Shown: piece after piece, positions 1 to 4,082 of the stretch
Numbering within the stretch: the first letter of the stretch is position 1
How the letters are laid out: every line of letters starts with the position of its first letter
DNA from: Lentzea sp.
GTDB lineage: Bacteria > Actinomycetota > Actinomycetes > Mycobacteriales > Pseudonocardiaceae
NCBI GenBank assembly: GCA_030146905.1
Contig: JASLAV010000729.1
Span: 1-6,485 of the forward strand
Direction: 5' to 3'
DNA: 6,485 bases
Program-made: the position numbers and the translations under genes
The notes under the pieces: generated by a model
What the model saw: the letters and a program-made list of their open reading frames with translations, nothing else
What the model was told of the DNA's origin: nothing
Database searches by the model: none

Positions 1-22
1 GTCTTGCGAGTGTGGTGGCCAC
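1..22 (-). CDS. 5' end of a leftward gene, product unknown (partial)
   Basis: Seen: on the minus strand a GTG at 22-20 opens a frame reading M-A-T-T-L-A-R before the window ends. It is preceded by AAAGGAG (29-35) with a 6-nt spacer, an ideal ribosome binding site for a high-GC actinomycete. Only seven codons are visible, so the product cannot be identified. Inference: LacI-family regulators of actinomycetes often begin in this way (a short Met-Ala-Thr-Thr-Leu type stretch before the helix-turn-helix). The leader also carries CG-centred palindromes of the kind bound by such regulators, so an autoregulated LacI-type regulator, or a gene controlled by one, is a reasonable guess. No catalytic or binding residue is in view. 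Confidence 0.45.
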
Positions 23-26
23 GCTT

Positions 27-36
27 GACTCCTTTG
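27..36 (-). promoter_or_regulatory. Ribosome binding site of the leftward gene
   Basis: Minus-strand CAAAGGAGTC, with the AAAGGAG core six bases before the GTG at 22. This site is the main reason for calling a real gene start at the window edge. Confidence 0.6.
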
Positions 37-75
37 TCAGGGCACCGATGAGGGAGGCGCAGGGCAGACCGTGCG

Positions 76-90
76 CCGTTCCTGGAACGG
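76..90. promoter_or_regulatory. 15-bp dyad CCGTTCC-T-GGAACGG
   Basis: Perfect 7-bp arms around one central base, about 50 bp upstream of the leftward start at 22. The half site (GGAAC/GTTCC) resembles but does not equal that of the CGAACCGGTTCG palindromes further upstream. It could be another operator or a leader hairpin, though a one-base loop makes a hairpin less likely. Function is inferred only from position and symmetry. Confidence 0.35.
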
Positions 91-198
91 GGTGAGCGGA
101 GGCGTTATCGGCGGTGACACCGGACCGCGGTGACGGCCGGGGGCACACAAGCAGGGGTTTGCCGTTGAACCATATGAGCTCCGTACGCGGCAGAACAC

Positions 199-212
199 TC
201 GAACCGGTTCGA
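199..212. promoter_or_regulatory. Palindromic operator 1, TCGAACCGGTTCGA
   Basis: A perfect 14-bp palindrome. Its 12-bp core CGAACCGGTTCG (200-211) recurs at 266-277, exactly 66 bp away. It sits just downstream of the proposed leftward -10 box (222-227), where a bound protein would block initiation. The CG-centred symmetry is typical of LacI-family operators, and CGAA-N-TTCG type sites are described for some Streptomyces sugar regulators, so control of carbohydrate use is possible. The regulator is not identified here. Confidence 0.5.
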
Positions 213-221
213 TCGCTGAGG

Positions 222-251
222 ACCGTACGCCCTCAATCCTTGACTGTGCAA
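222..251 (-). promoter_or_regulatory. Putative leftward promoter
   Basis: On the minus strand TTGCAC (251-246) and TACGGT (227-222) are separated by 18 bases, a fair match to the housekeeping -35/-10 pattern. The predicted start near 215 falls in operator 1. It would give a leader of about 190 nt before the GTG at 22, which is long, so a nearer promoter may exist. Confidence 0.3.
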
Positions 252-268
252 GAGCGCCTGATGATCGA
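240..268 (+). promoter_or_regulatory. Putative divergent rightward promoter
   Basis: TTGACT at 240-245 is a good -35 hexamer. Seventeen bases later comes GATCGA (263-268), a poor -10 that overlaps operator 2. If real, the two promoters overlap back to back and each is covered by one palindrome. No convincing rightward gene follows before the insertion sequence at 465, so any target gene has been lost or displaced. Confidence 0.22.
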
Positions 269-277
269 ACCGGTTCG
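265..277. promoter_or_regulatory. Palindromic operator 2, TCGAACCGGTTCG
   Basis: Second copy of the 12-bp palindrome CGAACCGGTTCG (266-277), 66 bp from the first. Two identical operators flanking divergent promoter-like hexamers suggest cooperative or looping repression. This is inference from arrangement alone. Confidence 0.5.
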
Positions 278-437
278 TTTAAGCCGTCGCGGTTTACCGC
301 GCGTCGTGCATGGTCGGCCATCGGCGCCAGGCCACGAGTCGCGGTGCACCAGGGGCGCGAAGCGGATCAGGTGGAGGTCGAGCCGGACCTGTACGTCAGG
401 GTCTCGCCCAGTGATTTCACCGCTCACGAATGACACG

Positions 438-453
438 ACAGTCCCGGGACTGT
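438..453. repeat. 16-bp perfect palindrome beside the IS end
   Basis: ACAGTCCCGGGACTGT is a perfect 16-bp palindrome that ends 11 bp before the left terminus of the insertion sequence. It could be an operator or a target feature that attracted the element. It has no loop and no T-run, so it is not an obvious terminator. The stretch 278-464 otherwise holds no gene I can defend. Confidence 0.45.
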
Positions 454-464
454 AAAACACGTTC

Positions 465-491
465 GGCTCTGGCTCGTAGTCGGTGGTGACG
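465..491 (+). repeat. Left terminal inverted repeat of the IS
   Basis: 27 bp beginning GGCTCTGGCTCGTAG, an exact reverse complement of 2067-2093. It lies 11 bp beyond the transposase stop codon and would be a binding site of the transposase. Confidence 0.93.
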
Positions 492-502
492 TGGAGTGGC
501 CG

Positions 503-2038
503 TCAGGGCAGAAGGATGCGGTGGCGGAGAAGGTTGAATCCCGCGCGTCCGTGCATCTGTCTCATGATCCTCTTGGTGCGGGTGTTGACGCCTTCGGTGC
601 GGCCGTTGTGGTAGGGCAAGGTGACAGCACTGTCCACAGCGGACCGGTCGATCTCGAGACCGTTGGTGAGACTGCGTAGATGCGGCAGATCAGCGGCGCG
701 AGCCTGCGCGATCCACTCGGTGAGCTTCACGTCGTTGCCCGCGGCCGGTGTCAGCAGGGCGGCGGAGCCGGATACCAGATTGGTGAGTGCGGTCATCTCC
801 GGGCAGGACGCAGCGATCTTCTCCAGCAGAGCCGTGTCCTTTGGACGCAGGTTCTCAGGGTTGGTGAGCATGAGATGGCTGGCGTGACGGGCGGTCGTGA
901 CAGGGCGGTCCCCTTCGGCGCGGCCCTGGTTGAGGTAGCGGATCAACAGGTTGGCGCTGCCGGTGTAGCCCAGATCCCGGATTTCCGCGAGTAGGTGAGT
1001 AGTGGGAACTGCGGGATCGGCGGCGCGGCGGGCGCGCAGATGGTCGCGGTAGGGGTCGACCAGGGTCGGGCGGTAGGTGGGCGCGATGCGCAGAGCCTGA
1101 GGTTCGGGCATGCGGGCGTAGCGTTTGACCGTGTTCAAGGCAACGCCGAGGCGGCGGGAGCAGTCGAGCAGCCCGACGCCTTGGCCGAGGAGAGCGTGGA
1201 CCTTGTTCCAGCGTTCGCGAGTGGTCTGCTCGTGAACGCCGCCGGGGCGGGGCGGGTTGACGGTGGCCCAGCATCCGGCGTGCGCGCGGATCTTGAGCAG
1301 GACCTTGTCGCAGAGATTGCGCCACAGGTGCCATCGATCGCTGACCTGCACCGCGTCGGGCAGCGCTCGGCGGACGGCTTCGGCGTAGGTGGCCGAACCG
1401 TCCCGGCACACGACCTCGACACCGGGGTGCTCACGCAGCCACGACTCCAGGGTGGCCGCGTCGCGGCCGGGCAGGACTGCGACACGTCGGCCGGTCTCGG
1501 CATCGATGATGATCGTGGCGTAGCGCTGGCGGCGGCGCAGGGCGAAGTCGTCTACGCCGATCACCCGCGGAATCGTCAACCGGGGTAGCGGCAGGCGCCG
1601 TAGACGGCGCAACGCGGTGCTGCGGGACATGGGCACAGCGAGCAAGCCGGCCAGGCGTGCCGCCGCCCGGCCACATAACTCCTGCGCCACATGGGAAATC
1701 AGCCGGACAAGTCGCACCGTGCGGCGCTGATGGCGTTCCAGCAGTCCGGGAATCTGTTCCCGGAACGTCTGCCGCGGGCAGTCCCGAGCCGGGCAGACCA
1801 GCCGCCGTACGCGCAGGCGGACGACTACCTGGCGGCCATCGACCGGCACGTCCTTCACCGTCCGGTGGTGATACCCGTGCACCTTCGCCGAAGCGGCCCC
1901 GCAGACAGGACACGGCACGGCCACCTTCCGAGTGCGGGCCGCCAGCACCACCATGCCACTGCCCTCCGTCACGTCCTCGATGACCAACGCAGACAGTCCG
2001 GAGAACACCGTCCCCACAAGGGAATCGACAGACATCAC
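503..2038 (-). CDS. ISL3-family transposase
   Basis: A DDE transposase that cuts and joins the ends of its own insertion sequence. The 511-residue product has the ISL3 layout. An N-terminal zinc-finger-like region has C43-x2-C46 and C82-x4-C87. A helix-rich DNA-binding region follows (about 100-150). The catalytic core has GVDDFA (D163/D164), a second acidic motif VSDRWHLW (D234) after CRDGS (D213), and the terminal TEGVNTRTK motif (E482). The stretch at about 280-310 looks like a helix-turn-helix insertion. The length is normal and no frameshift or stop interrupts it. GTG at 2038 is immediately followed by ATG at 2035. Neither has a strong Shine-Dalgarno sequence, so the true start may be the ATG. 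It occupies nearly the whole space between the inverted repeats, as expected for a single-gene IS. Confidence 0.95.
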   Translation of the reverse strand: MMSVDSLVGTVFSGLSALVIEDVTEGSGMVVLAARTRKVAVPCPVCGAASAKVHGYHHRTVKDVPVDGRQVVVRLRVRRLVCPARDCPRQTFREQIPGLLERHQRRTVRLVRLISHVAQELCGRAAARLAGLLAVPMSRSTALRRLRRLPLPRLTIPRVIGVDDFALRRRQRYATIIIDAETGRRVAVLPGRDAATLESWLREHPGVEVVCRDGSATYAEAVRRALPDAVQVSDRWHLWRNLCDKVLLKIRAHAGCWATVNPPRPGGVHEQTTRERWNKVHALLGQGVGLLDCSRRLGVALNTVKRYARMPEPQALRIAPTYRPTLVDPYRDHLRARRAADPAVPTTHLLAEIRDLGYTGSANLLIRYLNQGRAEGDRPVTTARHASHLMLTNPENLRPKDTALLEKIAASCPEMTALTNLVSGSAALLTPAAGNDVKLTEWIAQARAADLPHLRSLTNGLEIDRSAVDSAVTLPYHNGRTEGVNTRTKRIMRQMHGRAGFNLLRHRILLP

Positions 2039-2066
2039 AAGATCATGATCGCGAACAGCTACTCGC

Positions 2067-2093
2067 CGTCACCACCGACTACGAGCCAGAGCC
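2067..2093 (-). repeat. Right terminal inverted repeat of the IS
   Basis: Exact 27-bp reverse complement of the left end, ending AGAGCC at 2093. It lies upstream of the transposase start, so transposase expression must begin within about 60 bp of it. Confidence 0.93.
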
Positions 2094-2104
2094 GTTCATT
2101 TGAC

Positions 2105-2196
2105 AGACCCCGCGGAGGCGTGGCGTTATCACGCGGGCCGCTCGATACCGGCGCTGTGAGTCGGCGCGGGACTCCCTCCGCCCGCTACGGCACGGC
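2105..2196 (-). repeat. Possible fossil CRISPR repeats between IS and array
   Basis: Two 28-bp stretches, 2105-2132 and 2169-2196, lie 64 and 58 bp before the next repeat-like unit, close to the register of the array. They keep fragments of the repeat (a GACCCC-like start and a TATCAC end in one, GGAC at the start of the other) but match the consensus at little more than half the positions. They may be decayed repeats, or chance in GC-rich DNA. Confidence 0.25.
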
Positions 2197-2226
2197 GTTG
2201 AGCCAAGCCGGAGCGGCAGCCGCTCC

Positions 2227-2604
2227 GGACCGTCCCCGCGCGTAAAGGGAGCACACTGACGTTGATGCAATAGGCCATCAATGCGGCGGACCACCCGGCG
2301 CGAGCGGGAAGCGCCAGCCGTACTGCTCGAAATCCGCGCGCCGGCCAGGACCACCCCTCGCGAGCGGGGAACACTGCGCCACCACACCCACCGGGTCTAC
2401 CGAGTACGGACCACCCCTGCGCGTGCGGCGAGCACTCAACAGGATGCGCGCGAGCGGATGGGACCCCCCGCACGTGGGGGAAACACCGGCCAGAAGGCGG
2501 CCGACGCGCTCGGCGAACGCGGATCACCCCGCGCGTGCGGGAGGACACCATGGCTCTCGACGGAACCCGCCGGTGGGGACCACTCCTGCGCGCATGGAAC
2601 GGCA
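2227..2604 (-). CRISPR. Degenerate type I-E CRISPR array, seven repeats
   Basis: Repeat units begin at 2227, 2288, 2348, 2408, 2461, 2521 and 2577. The start-to-start periods are 61, 60, 60, 53, 60 and 56, and the repeats are 26-28 bp with spacers of about 33, 32, 33, 25, 34 and 28 bp. Read on the minus strand the consensus is near GTGCTCCCCGC then ACGCGCGGGGTGGTCC, the usual actinobacterial type I-E repeat with its short GC hairpin. Spacer sequences are unrelated to each other. Every repeat differs from the consensus and no two are identical. The units at 2227 and 2577 are worst preserved in the stem or 5' end, and the unit at 2461 has lost two bases. Two spacers are shortened. This pattern fits an abandoned array no longer copied by Cas1-Cas2. 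No cas gene lies in the window. By the canonical repeat strand the leader would be on the high-coordinate side. Confidence 0.82.
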
Positions 2605-2703
2605 GCAACTGCGCCACCGCCGATCACGACCTGGAAGAATACCCGGTCGGAGGACGCGATTCACTTTAGCTAACGCGACCCCATTTCGTCCCGCGTAAAC
2701 CGA

Positions 2704-2722
2704 TTCTCCCAAAATCCTCCCA
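2704..2722 (-). repeat. Arm-type repeat, left copy
   Basis: TTCTCCCAAAATCCTCCCA, two CTCCCA boxes 11 bp apart (one helical turn). It recurs with two mismatches at 2991-3009 in the same orientation. The two copies bracket the tRNA fragment at similar distances (about 120 and 107 bp). On the minus strand it reads TGGGAGG...TGGGAG. The arrangement resembles arm-binding sites of tyrosine integrases around an attachment core. The family assignment is inference. Confidence 0.5.
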
Positions 2723-2732
2723 AACACCGGGT

Positions 2733-2762
2733 TACTGGCCAGTAGAGACCACTGTGGACAGT
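2733..2762. promoter_or_regulatory. Two adjacent short palindromes
   Basis: TACTGGCCAGTA (2733-2744) is a perfect 12-bp palindrome. ACTGTGGACAGT (2751-2762) has 5-bp arms around GG. They lie between the left arm-type repeat and the terminator. Possible binding sites for a regulator or accessory recombination protein; function unknown. Confidence 0.3.
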
Positions 2763-2792
2763 CATGTCAAGATCGAAAAGAAGACACGATAA

Positions 2793-2831
2793 AGCCCGCC
2801 GACCTGGGCTTTCACCCAGAATCAGCGGGCT
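2793..2831 (-). terminator. Intrinsic terminator-like hairpin behind the tRNA fragment
   Basis: AGCCCGC (2793-2799) pairs with GCGGGCT (2825-2831), and inside it CTGGG (2804-2808) pairs with CCCAG (2815-2819). Read on the minus strand the long stem is followed by CTTTATCG, a weak T-run. It begins 11 bases after the tRNA-Pro 3' end in the same direction, so it is most likely the native terminator of that tRNA gene. If so, the sequence to the left of it is the original downstream flank of the tRNA locus. Confidence 0.65.
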
Positions 2832-2842
2832 GATTCAGACCG

Positions 2843-2884
2843 TCGGGACGACAGGATTTGAACCTGCGACCCCTTGACCCCCAG
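2843..2884 (-). other. 3' fragment of tRNA-Pro(GGG): likely attachment site core
   Basis: On the minus strand the fragment runs from the anticodon loop CTGGGGG through the 3' strand of the anticodon stem (TCAAG), the variable region, and a complete T-arm GCAGG-TTCAAAT-CCTGT. It ends with the 3' acceptor strand CGTCCCG and discriminator A. No CCA is encoded. This matches the 3' half of an actinobacterial tRNA-Pro with anticodon GGG. The upstream DNA (2885 onward) does not supply the D-arm or the matching CGGGACG acceptor strand, so this is not a functional tRNA. Known biology: many actinobacterial integrative elements and phages integrate into tRNA genes and leave such a 3' duplication as one att site. 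The complete tRNA should lie at the other end of the element, outside this window. Confidence 0.75.
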
Positions 2885-2990
2885 GGTGGATCACATCGTC
2901 ACATGACCTGCGAAAACGCCGAATTGGCAGGTCGTGACGGTGCACTTGGCTGCTCTTAGGTGCAGCTCGATCCTGTTGTCAAACCTTGAC

Positions 2991-3009
2991 TTCTCCCAAT
3001 TTCCTCCCA
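2991..3009 (-). repeat. Arm-type repeat, right copy
   Basis: TTCTCCCAATTTCCTCCCA, second copy of the motif at 2704-2722 with two mismatches and the same 11-bp box spacing. The remaining sequence from 2885 to 3180 holds no gene I can support; frames there have poor codon bias and no recognisable motif. Confidence 0.5.
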
Positions 3010-3180
3010 TCTTCCTTCCATGATGAGCCCGTGTCGACCGCTGCGGGAGTCGAACGCGTGTGCGCGAATCAAGTGACCGAGGTTTTGCTGGTGGCAACAT
3101 GGCATCCGTAACTGCTGTGCGCCGACACGACGTGAGCAGGGAAGCGCGAAGCCGCGACGGCTGACACGCCGGTCCGCAAC

Positions 3181-3426
3181 TCAATGCTGACTTTGACACC
3201 CCACAGGCTGCGCGGACTCCCGGACGATGGCCATGAAGTCGGGGGAGAGCGTGGGCCGTCCGGCGGTGGGGTGTCTCCGGACCCCTGCCGCGATGACGTC
3301 GGTCAAGCGCATCTGCCTGCCCACTCGGGGCGCCCGCACGAAGCAGTGCGCACAGCGCAAGTTGCAGTCCTCGTTGATCTGCACGAAGGCTTGCGATGCA
3401 GACCGTCCACTCTCGTCCGAAATCAC
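3181..3426 (-). pseudogene. Truncated radical SAM protein (N-terminal remnant)
   Basis: Radical SAM enzymes bind a 4Fe-4S cluster through CxxxCxxC and cleave S-adenosylmethionine to start radical chemistry. The 81-aa frame shows VQINEDCNLRCAHCF, with C21, C25 and C28, at the usual place near the N-terminus. The next region is shorter than normal, and a stretch GRPTLSPDFMAIVRE aligns with the family pattern GGEPTLHPDFMAIVRE. The SAM-binding GGEP has become AGRP. The frame then ends after about 15 more residues, so most of the barrel and any C-terminal cluster domain are missing. The GTG at 3426 overlaps the upstream stop (GTGA). AGGAAGGA at 3440-3447 is the likely ribosome binding site, and a TTG at 3435 is an alternative start. 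Probably non-functional and cut off near the attachment site. Which subfamily it came from cannot be told. Confidence 0.7.
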
Positions 3427-3776
3427 CAGCAGCAACAGATCCTTCCTCTGCCCGCATAACACTGCCTGAGGGCAGTACGACACGCGCGCGGCAACCACAG
3501 CACCACGTCACCGATGATGGTGGCCTGGTCCGACCAACAATCCGGCCCACCGCAGAAGGTTCGCTGATGGGTGCGCTGGTTGTTCACCACCGGCTCAACC
3601 TGGGGCTGGTTCGACAATGATGTCCAGCTGCTCGTAGCGTGGTGCAGGATCACCGCCGCACTGACACGTACTCCAGTCGCGCTGTCAGCGGGGTTGAGAC
3701 ACAACATCGACAGCAGTGACTCGAAACTCGCATCGGGAGAGCTGTACGGGTGAAGCAATGCGCCATGTACCAACAT
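3423..3776 (-). CDS. Hypothetical protein, cysteine-containing C-terminus (117 aa)
   Basis: Not recognised. ATG at 3776 lies 28 bp after the stop of the 78-aa gene, and its TGA overlaps the GTG of the radical SAM remnant by GTGA. That tight packing supports a real gene in the same operon. The product has eight cysteines, seven of them in the last 43 residues (C75, C80, C99, C106, C114-C116), and ends CCCW. The final CCCW coincides with the next gene's start region and may be accidental. No signal peptide, transmembrane segment or known domain is evident. Codon bias is weaker than in the GMC gene, and the ribosome binding site (GAGAGCGAA) is poor, so it may be a decayed frame. A radical SAM substrate peptide is a speculative alternative. 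Confidence 0.35.
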   Translation of the reverse strand: MLVHGALLHPYSSPDASFESLLSMLCLNPADSATGVRVSAAVILHHATSSWTSLSNQPQVEPVVNNQRTHQRTFCGGPDCWSDQATIIGDVVLWLPRACRTALRQCYAGRGRICCCW

Positions 3777-3804
3777 GTTCGCTCTCAGCGCCTATGGACC
3801 TCGC

Positions 3805-4041
3805 TCAGGCTCGTGACTGTCCTTCCCGGGACGCTGCGTCAGCTTCGACCGAGACCACGTCGTCCGCAGAGAGCGACAGCGCTATCAGAGTGGTTGGCAA
3901 CTCAATGAGCACAGGGACGTCCTGATCGTCGCCGTTCCGGGTATCCGCACTTATCTTCATCAGTCTGCCTCGGTACCGCAGTCCGCTGTACTGGAACGTC
4001 ACCATGGCACCCACGTGTGGCGTCAGATCTTTCTCCCGCAT
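3805..4041 (-). CDS. Small conserved-looking protein of unknown function (78 aa)
   Basis: Not recognised. The ATG at 4041 follows the GMC oxidoreductase stop by 41 bp in the same direction, with a distant GAGGGA as possible ribosome binding site. The sequence alternates hydrophobic and polar residues (GAMVTFQYSGLRYRGRLMKI, then VPVLIELPTTLIALSL), which suggests a small all-beta, SH3-like barrel. The last 15 residues are charged and probably disordered. There are no cysteines, no signal peptide and no membrane segment. Its place directly behind the flavoenzyme suggests an accessory or partner protein of that pathway, but nothing in the sequence shows a reaction. Confidence 0.6.
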   Translation of the reverse strand: MREKDLTPHVGAMVTFQYSGLRYRGRLMKISADTRNGDDQDVPVLIELPTTLIALSLSADDVVSVEADAASREGQSRA

Positions 4042-4082
4042 TCTTCGTCATCCCTCGGTTTGAGTTCCGCGTCCCGACGGCG

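Larger units (their letters stand above)
465..2093 (-). mobile_element. ISL3-family insertion sequence, complete (1,629 bp)
   Basis: Both ends are defined by perfect 27-bp inverted repeats, 465-491 and 2067-2093, starting GGCTCTGGCTCG, much like known ISL3 ends. One transposase gene fills the interior on the minus strand. Directly outside both ends is the tetranucleotide GTTC (461-464 and 2094-2097), which may be the target duplication. ISL3 elements usually make 8-bp duplications, and the eight bases outside each end (ACACGTTC versus GTTCATTT) do not match. So either the duplication is atypical, one flank has been altered, or the GTTC match is chance (about 1 in 256). With intact ends and an uninterrupted transposase the element looks recent and potentially active. 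Confidence 0.93.

Noticed and set aside
855..1588. Long open frames on both strands inside the transposase region
   Set aside because: They overlap the transposase gene in other frames, have Pro/Arg/Ala-rich low-complexity products and no known motif; they are by-products of GC-rich coding DNA.
2633..2660. Possible eighth CRISPR repeat after the one at 2577
   Set aside because: Only the first three bases and scattered positions match the consensus; no better than chance in this composition.
2079..2727. Open frames of up to 162 codons across the CRISPR array on both strands
   Set aside because: Their products simply translate the repeat units over and over, such as the recurring Cys/Ser-Pro-His-Ala-Arg type motif; the CRISPR array explains them.
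3039..3063. Sequence resembling a tRNA T-loop on the minus strand (GTTCGACTCCCGC)
   Set aside because: The flanking bases cannot form the T-stem and no other tRNA arm is present.
2891..3550. 219-codon minus-strand frame over the radical SAM remnant and att flank
   Set aside because: It is in a different frame from the recognisable CNLRCAHC motif, has no domain, and crosses the arm-type repeat; treated as a shadow.
3571..3753. 60-codon plus-strand frame rich in tryptophan, resembling a short peptide gene
   Set aside because: It lies antisense inside the 117-aa operon frame, lacks a ribosome binding site and has no supporting neighbour.
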